Shown in pieces: positions 27,647 through 37,133 of a stretch of 64,000 nt of DNA. The stretch lies in NCBI GenBank assembly GCA_963834715.1, contig CAWIDE010000006.1, positions 868,001 to 932,000 on the forward strand. Reading direction: 5' to 3'. The translations under genes and the position numbers were made by a program. The notes beneath the pieces were generated by a model that saw only the letters and a program-made list of their open reading frames with translations, had not been told where the DNA came from and ran no database searches. The number at the start of each line of letters is the position of its first letter. Position 1 is the first letter of the stretch. The DNA comes from CAVSUZ01 sp963834715 (GTDB taxonomy: Bacteria; Pseudomonadota; Alphaproteobacteria; Acetobacterales; Acetobacteraceae).

Positions 27647-28865
27647 GTGATCCGCATTGACCGCCTTCGACACGGGGTCGACCGGACGGCACGCATTCTG
27701 GAGATCGGCCCGGGTTACAACCCCGTCGCTCCTAAATCGGATGGATGGAATACCCACGTGGTAGATCATGCAACGCGGGAGGAGCTTCGCCGCAAGTACT
27801 CGTCGGCCGCGGTTAACCTAAACGCGTTCGAGGAGGTCGACACGGTCTGGAACGGTTGTGCATTACACGAAGCGATCCCGGCTGAACTCCTTGGCAGCTT
27901 CGATATAATTATCGCCAGTCATGTCATCGAGCATGTCCCTGACCTCGTGGGTTTTCTGCAATCTGCAACCCGCCTGCTGCAACCCGCGGGCGTGGTGTCG
28001 CTTGCGATTCCGGATCGCCGGTTCTGCTTCGATTACTTCAAGCAGCCGAGTGGCACCGGCGACGTGCTGGAGGCGTTTCTGCAGCAGCGGACCCGGCATT
28101 CGTTACGGTCGTCCTGGAACCATGTCGCGTATGCGACACGGAGGGATGGGTTAGAAGCCTGGGCGCAGCATGCGGTCTTTAACCCGGAGTTTATAGATTC
28201 GTTCGATACTGCCGCCTCGGTATTCCAGGAGTATCGCAATGGCGGACCTGGTTCCTACGTGGATTGCCATGCCTGGCTGCTTACCCCCGCGGCATTCAAA
28301 CTGATTATTCTGGAACTCGGGCTGCTTGGGCTTATCGATCAACGCGTAGCGGCTCTGTATGGGCCTGAGGGCTGCGAGTTCTTTGCGACGTTAGCGCAGG
28401 GAGCAGAGCGCTTCAACGACCCGGCTCAGGCGAGGTCGCTGCGAAAATGCTTGCTGCTTGAGCAATTGCGAGAGTGGCGTGAGCAGTTGGATTACGCAAT
28501 TGCCGGTGGTCTTACCCCAGCCGCAGGCTCATCGTCCGGCGCGGTGGCGGCGCGCTTTTCGGACCGGATAGCCGAGCAGGATAGACAGAATCACGGAACT
28601 CGACCGCAGAGTGGCCAACGTTACGACCGAACTGAATGCAGTATCTGGACGGTTGGCCGAGGTGCAGGTCTCCGAGGGGAAGTTCAGGAACGCGATATCC
28701 GCGCGCCTGGCCGAGCTGGAGACCGCTCGGGTGGCTCTCGCAGCCGAGCTCAATGGAGTGGCCCAAGGCCTAGCCGCGGTGCAGAGTGTTCTAGGAAGGC
28801 TGATTGGGCCGCTGTGGCCCATACGGAAGGTTGCGGGCTTAGTTAGAACTCTCCGCGGGCGTTAG
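27647..28865 (+). CDS. SAM-dependent methyltransferase of a sugar-modification cluster, C-terminal frameshift
   Basis: Class I methyltransferase: ILEIGPGYNP (motif I, ~residue 17), then FDIIIASHVIEHVPDLVGFL and LLQPAGVVSLAIPDRR. The GTG at 27647 overlaps the preceding glycosyltransferase stop (GTGA), so the two are coupled. Near 28581-28587 the frame changes: the normal continuation RITELDRRVANVTTELNAV, a heptad-rich tail ending at 28865, is in the next frame, and one extra base would explain it. Without correction the protein runs to 28846 with an unrelated basic tail. The coiled-coil tail is common in polysaccharide-locus methyltransferases. Confidence 0.75.
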
Positions 28866-28905
28866 CTGTACCCAATCCTCCGCCAACGCCCTAACCAGAC
28901 TGTAG

Positions 28906-30495
28906 TTACGAGCTGGCGATGTGGTCGTTGAAGACGGACGTGCTCGAGACGCCCAGGAAGGTGATTGAGGTGCCGTCCGACAGGGTCATCGTGGTGTTCC
29001 CGCCGCTGGTGGTCGCGTTGGCAAGCGCGGTCTGAGCCTCATTCGCACCATAGCCGCTCATCAAAACCACGTCGTTGGAATTGAAGTCGGTGATGGTAAC
29101 GTTGCTGCCAGCGGTGTGACTTGCATAGAAATCAAACTGGTTGTTACCGCCATTGCCCGTCAGGGTTTCATTGCCTGCTCCGGCGAAGATCGAGTCGTTG
29201 CCGCTGCCGCCGATAATCGCGTAACTCCCTGCTGTGTCGGACCCACCTACGAGCAGGTTATCTGTGGAGGACGCTGCGGCATTCAGGGTTTCGTTTCCAT
29301 TAAGGGCAGTGTACATGGCGCTGCCGACAGAGCCGTTGAGAGTGAGGTCTCCACCCGCACCGCCGAACAGGGTCATGGTGCCCGTTCCGCCCGTGATGGT
29401 GGCGTTAGCCCCGTAGCCGGTGTACCAGATCCCGCCGCTGCCGCCGACAATTGATTGAGCCGCACCGGGACTGCCGTTGACGGTTGCCGCGTTGCTGCCG
29501 AGGCCGATAAAGGTGAAGGGCTCTGATCCGGTGCCGACGATCTCGTTGGCCCCGCCGCCGAAGACTGTGGCCGAGCCCGACCCAAATGCGGCGATGGTAT
29601 CACTGATCCCGTTGGTGTCGTTGAGGACGGACGGGCCGCTGCCGCTGAACGCGACCGCGCCGCTGCCAGTGAGTGTCACGTTGGCGGGGCCGGAACCGGA
29701 CGCGGCGATGGTATCGTTGGTTCCTGTGTCAAGCAATGAAAGTGACCCGGTGCCGCCGAATGCAAGATCATTGCTGCCGGACAGCGTCACGTTGGCGCTG
29801 GTGGCACTGAACGGCGCTATTGTGTCCCCGGCACCGCCGTCATCCACGGTGAACGCGCCGGTACCCGCGTCGAGAATGTTGGCGTTCCTGCCGGACGCGA
29901 CCACCGAGGTGGCACCATTGCCGCCAAGGATGGTGTCGTTCACACCCTGGGAGATGATGAAGTTTGCGCCGGCTCCCCCTACGTTGGCGTCCAGCAGGTT
30001 GGCGCCGCGACCACCAGCTACGGTTCCGGATCCGCCGGCCATAACCGTGTTGGAGCCATTGCCGAGCGCGACATTGTACGGCGTGTCAGACCCGGAGAGG
30101 ATAACGTCCTGGTTGCCGGTGGACGGGTCGTCGCCGGTTACAATGGTGTTTCCAGAACCAGTTATAGTAGCGGGACCGCTGCCGCCTCCGACCAGGGTTG
30201 TGTTGGGCGAGAGATTTATGGTGACTGAGTCGGGGCTGTTATCGACGACGTACTGATAGCCGGACTGGACCGCGAAAGTGCCTGTATTGCCGGCTGAGAG
30301 GTACAGCTCATTAGTAAAGATTGGATTTGCGGCGGGAACTTGGTTGTTAGCGAGGGCGGTGGAAACGCGGAAATTCGTACCCTGGAAAGCGCTGCCGAGC
30401 TGGTTGGCGATTTGAATCGCAAGAGCTGTATTGGTCTGGTTGCTGAATGTCAGCGGTACAGTGCCAGACGAGCTCGGGACGGTTACGGTAGCCAT
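28906..30495 (-). CDS. secreted glycine/asparagine-rich RTX-like beta-roll protein
   Basis: 529 residues of short Gly-Asn-Asp repeats with period ~9-18 that predict a beta-roll or beta-helix. The last third contains recognisable calcium-binding nonapeptides (GGSGNDSIFAGAGNETL, GNGGNNQFDF). There is no N-terminal signal peptide, as expected for type I secretion with a C-terminal signal; the tail TSVFNDHIASS would fit. No secretion genes are adjacent. Start taken at ATG 30495, with GGAGAG nine bases upstream. It may be a surface or matrix protein, given the polysaccharide genes nearby. Confidence 0.75.
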   Translation of the reverse strand: MATVTVPSSSGTVPLTFSNQTNTALAIQIANQLGSAFQGTNFRVSTALANNQVPAANPIFTNELYLSAGNTGTFAVQSGYQYVVDNSPDSVTINLSPNTTLVGGGSGPATITGSGNTIVTGDDPSTGNQDVILSGSDTPYNVALGNGSNTVMAGGSGTVAGGRGANLLDANVGGAGANFIISQGVNDTILGGNGATSVVASGRNANILDAGTGAFTVDDGGAGDTIAPFSATSANVTLSGSNDLAFGGTGSLSLLDTGTNDTIAASGSGPANVTLTGSGAVAFSGSGPSVLNDTNGISDTIAAFGSGSATVFGGGANEIVGTGSEPFTFIGLGSNAATVNGSPGAAQSIVGGSGGIWYTGYGANATITGGTGTMTLFGGAGGDLTLNGSVGSAMYTALNGNETLNAAASSTDNLLVGGSDTAGSYAIIGGSGNDSIFAGAGNETLTGNGGNNQFDFYASHTAGSNVTITDFNSNDVVLMSGYGANEAQTALANATTSGGNTTMTLSDGTSITFLGVSSTSVFNDHIASS

Positions 30496-30914
30496 CAGTC
30501 CACTCTCCAACTTTTATGAATCAGCACGGCGGCTTAACGTTGCTCCTATCAGTTGCAATACGGCTGGTCAACGATTTTCCGCCTCATGTCCTGCCAGAAA
30601 TTTCAAGACCGGGACGGAACTTGCTGAAAACGACCGAATACTTACCGCTTTTTATGAGGTCGCCTTCCGCTCACCACTCCTCGAGAACGAAATCAAAACT
30701 GATATGATGTACGCCATGCGAGACATTTTGCCCAAGGTGAGATCGCTTTTGCCTCGTAGGGTTGCGCAGAAGCAAAGGTTCCCCTCTCGATAAGGTCACC
30801 AACTTTGATCCTTGCTACGTTCTTGCAGTTATTTGCTTCTTTACGGCAACCCGATGCCAGAGAGATCGCAGCGGTTCTGATCGAAACTAACGCGGCACAG
30901 TGGTTTGCGTTGTA
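30496..30914. other. intergenic, nothing recognised
   Basis: No ORF on either strand has family resemblance; an open frame at 30431-30793 begins inside the antisense of the RTX-like gene. It must hold the promoter of the minus-strand gene at 30495 and the 3' end of the par operon. Confidence 0.5.
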
Positions 30915-31787
30915 TCAAAACGAACGTGATGTCCAAGCACTCCGCAACCGCGTGAGAAAGGCGTCCAACTGATCCAGGCTCTTATAATGTACCCGGACCG
31001 CGCCGGCCTGCCCGCGGGCCGCGATCTTCACGCGCATCCCCAGTTCCTCGGAAAGTTCGCGTTCGAGCGCCGCCATATCAGGGTCTTTGACCGGCGGTTC
31101 ACGCTCGCGATCCGCCTGCTTCTTATGGGCCAGTGCCTCAGTCTGCCGCACTGATAACCCCTGCTCCACAACTGCCGCCAAGGCCGCTTCTGGAGAGGCG
31201 ACACTCAGCAATGCCCTAGCGTGACCAGCCGAGATTGCGCCGTCACGAACCGCCTGCTTGACCTGGTCGGGAAGATTAAGTAGTCGTAATGTATTGGTCA
31301 GATGCGAGCGGGATTTCCCGACAGCCTGGGCGAGGGTCTCGTGGGTCATGCCGAACTCGTCCAGCAATCGGCTATAGCCTTCCGCCTCCTCAATTGGGTT
31401 CAGGTCCTGTCGCTGCAGGTTTTCGACCAGAGCACCGGCCATCGCTTCGCTATCAGACAACTCGCGGACCAGTGCCGGAACTTCGTGCAGTCCCGCGAGG
31501 CCCGCGGCACGCCAGCGGCGTTCGCCGGCGACGATCTGGAAGCGGCCTGATACCTGCGGATGCGGGCGGATCAGCAACGGCTGGAGGATACCTTGTGCCC
31601 GGACAGAGTTGGCGAGTTCGTGCAGGGCCTCGTCGTTCATAGCCCGGCGGGGTTGGAATGGGCTCGGCTCGAGCAGGTCGATGGGCGTCTGGCGTATGCC
31701 GCCGGGGGCGTCCGGGGCGAGGGCGGCATCGCCGAGAATGGCCGCCAGGCCCCGCCCCAGCCTTGGCCCAGCCTGCTTAGTGCTCAT
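30915..31787 (-). CDS. parB: chromosome partitioning protein ParB
   Basis: CTP-dependent DNA clamp that loads at parS and works with ParA to segregate the origin region. 290 residues: N-terminal catalytic region with GERRWRA at 88-94 and ENLQR at 122-126, helix-turn-helix at ~146-168 (TLAQAVGKSRSHLTNTLRLL), and a C-terminal dimerisation region. Start ATG 31787 overlaps the parA stop by 4 bases. A matching parS site lies 1.4 kb away at 33197. Confidence 0.95.
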   Translation of the reverse strand: MSTKQAGPRLGRGLAAILGDAALAPDAPGGIRQTPIDLLEPSPFQPRRAMNDEALHELANSVRAQGILQPLLIRPHPQVSGRFQIVAGERRWRAAGLAGLHEVPALVRELSDSEAMAGALVENLQRQDLNPIEEAEGYSRLLDEFGMTHETLAQAVGKSRSHLTNTLRLLNLPDQVKQAVRDGAISAGHARALLSVASPEAALAAVVEQGLSVRQTEALAHKKQADREREPPVKDPDMAALERELSEELGMRVKIAARGQAGAVRVHYKSLDQLDAFLTRLRSAWTSRSF

Positions 31788-32627
31788 GCCTGCGCTCCCG
31801 CTGGAATGGCACCTCGTTCGCGTTTGAGCAGTTCGCCCGCGAGGCGGACGTACGCCTGAGCCCCGGGAGAACGGAAATCGTACAGCAGCACCGGTTTGCC
31901 GTGGCTGGGCGCTTCGGTGATCCGGATATTGCGGGGGATCACAGTCTCATACACCGCCGAGCCAAAGAAGCCTCGCGCGTCATTGGCGATCAGGTCGGAT
32001 AGGCTGTTTCTCTTGTCGAACATGGTGAGTACGATGCCTTGTAGCCGCAAGCTGGGATTGAGTCCGCGACGGACAGCTTCGATTGTACGGACCAGGCCGC
32101 TGATGCCTTCCAGGGCGTAGAATTCGCACTGCAAGGGGACCAACGCAGCATCGGCGGCGACAAGCGCGTTGATGGTCAGCAGCCCCAGACTCGGGGGGCA
32201 ATCAAGCAGGATATAGGTGTAACGCTGGAGACTGGTACGAAAAGGGGCGAGCGCATCCCGCAGGCGGTACTCACGCCGCTCCATCCCCACCATTTCGATT
32301 TCCGCCCCGGCCAGGTCGGGTTCTGCCGGGATGATGTCGAGGTTTGGTATACCGCTCGGCCGGGCAGCATCGCCTAGCGGGGTGTGGAGAATCAGGACGC
32401 AGGTACGTACCGAGGGTGCGGTCTTCGCCCGCGATACCGAAGCCTGTGGAGGCGTTTCCCTGGGGGTCAAGATCTATCAGGAGTACACGCTCGCCCGAGG
32501 CGGCCAGCGCTGTCGCCAAGTTCACGGCAGTGGTGGTCTTGCCAACTCCGCCTTTTTGGTTGGCGATGGCGAAAATTCGCGTCGGTATGCTTTGCCGTTC
32601 TGCGGCTTCAGGATCGGGAGGGGACAC
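31784..32627 (-). CDS. parA: chromosome partitioning ATPase ParA, one frameshift
   Basis: Walker-type ATPase that drives ParB-parS movement. The start frame (GTG 32627) has the deviant Walker A ANQKGGVGKTTTAVNLA and DLDPQGNASTGFG; the rest (IPNLDIIPAEPDLAG, YILLDCPPSLGLLT) is in another frame to 31784. The join is one extra C after GTAC (plus-strand GGTAC 32402-32406), at a poorly conserved linker (TLGTY). The product is normally essential for accurate segregation in this group, so a sequencing artefact is the likelier explanation. It overlaps rsmG by 20 bases. Confidence 0.85.
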
Positions 32628-33204
32628 GTCTTAGCTCTGAAATCCGCAGCACAACTGCTCCTGGCGCGGTTTCGCTGGGGAACCGCTCGACTCGCATGTG
32701 CCATTTCATGCTCGCGTCGGTCAATTCGGACTCGTGGTCACTGCCCTTGGGAAACAGGCAGATCCCGTCGGGAGCCAGCAACGGCGCGGCGAGATCGAGC
32801 AGGCGTGGCAGCGGCGCCACGGCTCGCGCGGTGATCAAACGTGTTGGTGGTAAGCGCGCCAATTCGATGCGGGTGGCGTGAACCGTGACGTGCGCCTGGA
32901 TGGCGCGTGCCGCCTCGCGGAGGAATGCGGCTTTGCGGCGATCGGAGTCGATCAGGTCGAAATGGATGCCGGTTGCGCGCGCGAGTATCAGGCCAGGCAA
33001 ACCGGAACCAGGGCCAAGGTCAATGCCGCGTTCAACTCCAGGCGGGATCAGTGGGACTAGCTGAAGGCTATCTGCCACGTGCCGGGTTGCGACGTCCGGC
33101 AGATCGGCTTCGCCGATGAGATTTATATGGCGGTTCCAGTGGAGCAGGAGCGAAAGGAAGGCATCCAGCCAGGGAAGGTCGCTAGGTACCGTCGGGTGTT
33201 TCAC
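32608..33204 (-). CDS. rsmG: 16S rRNA (guanine527-N7)-methyltransferase
   Basis: Methylates G527 of 16S rRNA using SAM. 198 residues, family length, with the SAM motif DLGPGSGLPG at 62-71 and the early NRHINLIGEADLPDVATRH block. The GTG start at 33204 overlaps the mnmG stop as GTGA, and these bases lie inside the parS palindrome. Part of the usual mnmG-rsmG-parA-parB order. Confidence 0.93.
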   Translation of the reverse strand: MKHPTVPSDLPWLDAFLSLLLHWNRHINLIGEADLPDVATRHVADSLQLVPLIPPGVERGIDLGPGSGLPGLILARATGIHFDLIDSDRRKAAFLREAARAIQAHVTVHATRIELARLPPTRLITARAVAPLPRLLDLAAPLLAPDGICLFPKGSDHESELTDASMKWHMRVERFPSETAPGAVVLRISELRRVPSRS

Positions 33205-33212
33205 GTGAAACC
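33197..33212. promoter_or_regulatory. parS centromere site
   Basis: TGTTTCACGTGAAACC matches the bacterial parS consensus TGTTTCACGTGAAACA at 15 of 16 positions, with a perfect 14-base palindrome core (33198-33211). It overlaps both the mnmG stop and the rsmG start. ParB, encoded 1.4 kb away, should bind here. Confidence 0.92.
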
Positions 33213-35067
33213 CTGATCGGGGCGGCGCCGGACGTGTGCCGCCAATGCCGCCAGCGCTGCAGGGGTCATTCCCTGCAATCGGCCCGCCGCTCCAAGGGAA
33301 GCCGGTCGATGGCGGACCAGCTTTTCCCGAATTTCGGTAGACAAACCTCCGATCGCCTCGAAGTGGACGCCGGCTAACGAAACCTCCTCCTCACGCCGGA
33401 AGGCGCGAATTTCAGCCGCCTGACGGTGCAAGTACCCGGAGTACAGAGCATCCGCCTGAACCTGAGTCAGCACGCGCGGCGGAAGATCGCGCAGCCACGG
33501 GAACAGATCGGCTACCGTGCCGCATGGGATGGCTTCGCGCCCGAGGAGCTCGAACACCGACCGCCAGCGACCATCGGCCCGGACCGAAATTCCCGCTTCC
33601 GCCAATACGTTTGGCGTCGCTCCTTCGGTGCGCGCTCGTGCCAGGGCGGCATCCACGGCCCGGCGATGATTGTAGAAGGCGCGTTCGCGGACGGCCCCAA
33701 TGCAGCCCCACGAGGTACCTCGTTCGGTCAGGCGAAGATCTGCGTTGTCGGCACGGAGGCTCAGGCGGAACTCCGCCCGAGCCGTGAACATCCGATACGG
33801 TTCGCTCACACCCTGAGTAATTAGGTCATCAATTAGGACGCCGATGTAGCCCTCGGCCCGGTCTAGGCTGACTGGTAGCATGTGCCCGGCAAGACGTGCG
33901 GCGTTCAGACCCGCTATGAGCCCTTGCGCCGCCGCCTCCTCATACCCGGTTGTCCCGTTGATCTGGCCAGCAAGGAACAAGCCTGGGATCTGCCTCAGCT
34001 CCAGCGATGCCGTAAGCGCGCGCGGGTCAACGTAATCGGTACTCCACGGCATAGCCCGGGCGGATCATCCGCGCATGTTCCAAGCCGGGAATTGTCCGTA
34101 GAAGTTCCTGCTGTACTTCTTCGGGGAGACTGGTCGAAATCCCGTTGGGATAAATCGTGTGGTCGTCCAAACCCTCGGGTTCCAGAAAGATCGTGTGACG
34201 CTCGCGGGACCCGAAGCGGACGACCTTGTCTTCTATGGAAGGGCAGTAGCGCGGTCCCGGTCCTTCGATCCGGCCCGAATAGACCGCTGACCGGTGCAGA
34301 TTGGTCCGGATCAAGGCGTGTGTTGCGGGAGTCGTCCCGGTTACCCGGCAGGCGATCTGCGGGTTAGTTATGCGCTCCGATAGCGTGCTGAACGGTTCAG
34401 GATCCGTATCCCCCGGGTCTGAAGCCAATCCGGCCCAGTCAATCGTTCGTCCATCTAATCGCGGGGGCGTACCCGTCTTCAAGCGACCCAACGGCAGCCC
34501 GACTCGCCCCAATGTCTTGGCGAGGCCGATTGCTGGCGCCTCGCCCACACGGCCCGCCGGGATCTGCTGCTCGCCCACGTGGATCACGCCCCGCAGGAAC
34601 GTGCCGGTTGTGAGCACGGCGGCGCCGCAGGTAACCCGGTTTCCATCCGCGCACAGCACCGCGGAGAAGCGCCCGTCTGGGCCGATCTCCAGATCTTCGA
34701 CGGGAACGGCGCGGATCTCCAAGCCGACTGTCTCCGCCAGCAGACCGCGAACCGCACGCCGGTACAGAGTCCGGTCGGCCTGAGCTCGCGGGCCGCGCAC
34801 GGCTGGGCCCTTGCTGCGATTGAGTACCTTAAAGTGGATCCCGGCCCGGTCGGCCGCGATCCCCATGATACCATCGAGCGCATCGATTTCCCGAACCAGA
34901 TGACCCTTTCCAATCCCCCCGATCGCGGGATTGCAGGACATTTCGCCAATCGTTTCTACCCGGTGTGTCAGCAGCAGCGTCCTTGCGCCTACCCGTGCAG
35001 CGGCCGCCGCGGCCTCACATCCCGCGTGACCACCGCCCACTACCACCACGTCAAACCGCTCGGTCAT
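33201..35067 (-). CDS. mnmG: tRNA U34 carboxymethylaminomethyl-modifying enzyme MnmG, one frameshift
   Basis: FAD-dependent partner of MnmE in modifying the wobble uridine of several tRNAs. VVVGGGHAGCEAA (FAD site, ~residue 8) and GEMSCNPAIGGIGKGHLVREIDALDG are intact. The protein reads in one frame from 35067 to GYAVEY, then must shift near 34038-34042 (plus-strand GGTAC) to DYVDPRAL and on to 33201. Removing one C from TACCGATTAC restores it. An essential-type gene with a single lesion argues for artefact. The stop overlaps rsmG. Confidence 0.9.
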
Positions 35068-35116
35068 TCATTCTCCGCTTGACCAGATCACGTCCCTCAG
35101 GCCACCAGCAGCCGTC

Positions 35117-35866
35117 ATGCGCTTGGGATGGACCGCCATCGCCGTGTTCGGGTCGCTGCTCGCCAGCTCCGTCCACGCGTCCGATCCAAACGCCTTGTGG
35201 AAGATAGTCAATGGTGAGTGCGTACCGCATCAGCAGGAACTCAGCTCTCCCCTTCCCTGCGTAAGCGTCGACACGTCGGCCGGCTTCGCCCTTCTGAAGG
35301 ATATGATTGGCAAGACCCAGCTTCTGCTGATTCCCACGGCTAAAGTCACGGGAATCGAAGACCCCGAGATCCTGGCACCCAATGCGCCCGATTATTGGGA
35401 AGATGCGTGGGAGGCCACGCGTGCTGTCGAGGCCCTTGCAGGAAAGCGACTGCCTCGGGAAGACCTCTCGCTTGCCATCAACTCCCCCTACGCACGCACC
35501 CAAAACCAGCTTCACATTCACATCGACTGTATCCGCACCGATGTCGCCGAAGCCCTTCGGACGCATGCGGACGAGATCACCGATGCATGGACACCATTCG
35601 CGCCCAGTATCGGGCGAACCCCCTATCGGGTCATGCGGGTTCCCACACTACAGCAGCCGGGGGCCAATCCGTTCCAGCTCCTCGCCCACGCCCAGCCGGA
35701 CATGAGCCGCGAGACATTGGCGGTAGTCGGCGCGATCCTGCCAAGCGGACTTCCCGGGTTTTACCTGCTCGAAACCCGTGCCGATCCCGCCATCTCCTTC
35801 TCCGGGGGCGCCGAGGAACTACAGGACCACGATTGCAAGATCGCTCACTTGCCGATGCAGAACTGA
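35117..35866 (+). CDS. cdh: CDP-diacylglycerol diphosphatase
   Basis: Hydrolyses CDP-diacylglycerol to phosphatidate and CMP at the inner membrane. 249 residues with a signal or anchor (AIAVFGSLLASSVHA), LWKIVNGECVP after it, and the HIT-like catalytic block NSPYARTQNQLHIHIDC (~120-137), all typical of Cdh. It is on the plus strand between mnmG and mnmE, divergent from mnmG by 49 bases and overlapping the 3' end of mnmE by 22 bases, so it interrupts a usually uninterrupted gene pair. Confidence 0.88.
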   Translation: MRLGWTAIAVFGSLLASSVHASDPNALWKIVNGECVPHQQELSSPLPCVSVDTSAGFALLKDMIGKTQLLLIPTAKVTGIEDPEILAPNAPDYWEDAWEATRAVEALAGKRLPREDLSLAINSPYARTQNQLHIHIDCIRTDVAEALRTHADEITDAWTPFAPSIGRTPYRVMRVPTLQQPGANPFQLLAHAQPDMSRETLAVVGAILPSGLPGFYLLETRADPAISFSGGAEELQDHDCKIAHLPMQN

Positions 35867-37125
35867 GCGAAAATAGATCCTAGGATTTCTTCGACCCAGA
35901 CCGCCCCCGTTATGCGCCCAAGAGCTCGGATGGCCAACCGCAAATCCTCTGCCTGCAACTCGGGAAGGGACCCGTTCCGGGCCGCGTTCAGGCGAGCCGC
36001 GACCTCCTCCAGGGCGGCCCGATGCCGCGCGCGGGTCAGGGGCGGAGGCCCGGAACTCTCGGTCAGCCGGCATGCCTCATCCGCAAGCCGTGCCCGCAGC
36101 GGGTCCAAACCTTCTCCCGTCAGCGCGGCAACGCCGAGCGCCCGGTCGGGAACGGGCCAGCCGAGGTCAATCTTGTTGGCCACGACCAAACCAGTTGCCG
36201 CGAGTGCTTCGACCGTCGGATCTATAACGGCGATCACCAAGTCTGCGGCGGCCGCGTGCGCTCGGGCGCGCCGGACTCCCTCAGCCTCGATTTCATCTCT
36301 AGCCTCACGAAGGCCGGCCGTGTCCACCAAGGTCACCGGCACGCCGCCAAGCACCACTCGTGCTTCGAGCGCGTCACGCGTCGTTCCTGGTCGGGACGAC
36401 ACGATCGCGACCTCCCGCCCCGCCAGCGCATTCATCAGCGATGATTTGCCCACGTTGGGGGGGCCAGTGATCGCGAACACCAAGCCTTCCCTCAAGCGCT
36501 CGCCCCGTCGACGGTCCGCGAGATGGGCCTGCACCTCGGAGTGGAGCAGGCTGATTTCCCTCTGAACCGCGGCGTCCACCTCTCCCGGTAGGTCCTGATC
36601 GGGGAAATCGATCAGCGCCTCCTGCCGGGACAGCAGCAGCTTCAACCTGTCAGCCCAGCCGCGATAGATCGCGCCCAACTCACCTTCGAGTTGCCGCAGT
36701 GCCTGGCGGCGCTGCGCCTCGGTTTCCGCCGCCACCAGGTCGCCAACCGCTTCAGCCTCCAACAGGTCCATGCGCCCGTTCAGAAACGCGCGCTTCGTGA
36801 ACTCGCCCGGCTCGGCCGGGCGCGCACTTGCTCGCAGCAGCGCCGTGGCGACTGCCTCGAGCACCGCCTTCCCGCCATGCAAGTGCAACTCCGCCGAGTC
36901 CTCGCCCGTGTAGCTGCGCGGACCAGGAAACCAGACGACCACCCCGCGATCGAGAATCGTGCCATCCGGGTCCCGTAGTGTTCGAAGGGACACTCGCCGG
37001 GGTGGCGGCACCCGTCCGCATAAGCTGGCCAGCACTGCGCTGCTCCCCGACCCGCTTATGCGCACCACCGTAATCGCCGCCCGCCCGCTTCCGGACGCGA
37101 CGGCGAAAATCGTGTCCTCCTCCAA
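35845..37125 (-). CDS. mnmE: tRNA modification GTPase MnmE
   Basis: K+-dependent GTPase acting with MnmG. 426 residues: N-terminal tetrahydrofolate-binding domain (PGEFTKRAFLNGRMDL), helical domain with inserted G domain (P-loop GPPNVGKS at 221-228, DTAG, later NKID), and the catalytic C-terminal FCIGK. The frame is intact. Confidence 0.95.
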   Translation of the reverse strand: MEEDTIFAVASGSGRAAITVVRISGSGSSAVLASLCGRVPPPRRVSLRTLRDPDGTILDRGVVVWFPGPRSYTGEDSAELHLHGGKAVLEAVATALLRASARPAEPGEFTKRAFLNGRMDLLEAEAVGDLVAAETEAQRRQALRQLEGELGAIYRGWADRLKLLLSRQEALIDFPDQDLPGEVDAAVQREISLLHSEVQAHLADRRRGERLREGLVFAITGPPNVGKSSLMNALAGREVAIVSSRPGTTRDALEARVVLGGVPVTLVDTAGLREARDEIEAEGVRRARAHAAAADLVIAVIDPTVEALAATGLVVANKIDLGWPVPDRALGVAALTGEGLDPLRARLADEACRLTESSGPPPLTRARHRAALEEVAARLNAARNGSLPELQAEDLRLAIRALGRITGAVWVEEILGSIFAQFCIGK

Positions 37126-37133
37126 GTGTCTCC

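Larger units (their letters stand above)
25018..27650 (+). pseudogene. GT2-family glycosyltransferase split by an IS701-type insertion
   Basis: Would transfer a sugar from a nucleotide-sugar donor. The 5' part (25018-25571) has the GT-A fold start FKISVVIPLFNGEAYI, VVDDGSTDEG, GGQSSARNLG and the LLDQDDVW metal-binding motif. The 3' part (27092-27650) has the conserved FETVGGFDETLSGYEDDDFFLRL. Removing the element and one CTAA duplicate joins the parts in frame (…FPFHHP-KTEVFVCLAYDMF…), giving ~370 residues with no other lesion, so the insertion is recent. The 3' frame is still open from 27123 and could yield a partial protein. The gene overlaps the next methyltransferase by GTGA. Confidence 0.9.

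Noticed and set aside
30431..30793. 120-codon plus-strand ORF
   Set aside because: It begins inside the antisense of the RTX-like gene, has no ribosome-binding site and matches no family.
32402..34042. Programmed +1 frameshifting in parA and mnmG
   Set aside because: The extra C occurs at different codon phases in different genes and also in unrelated genes, so a shared recoding signal does not fit.
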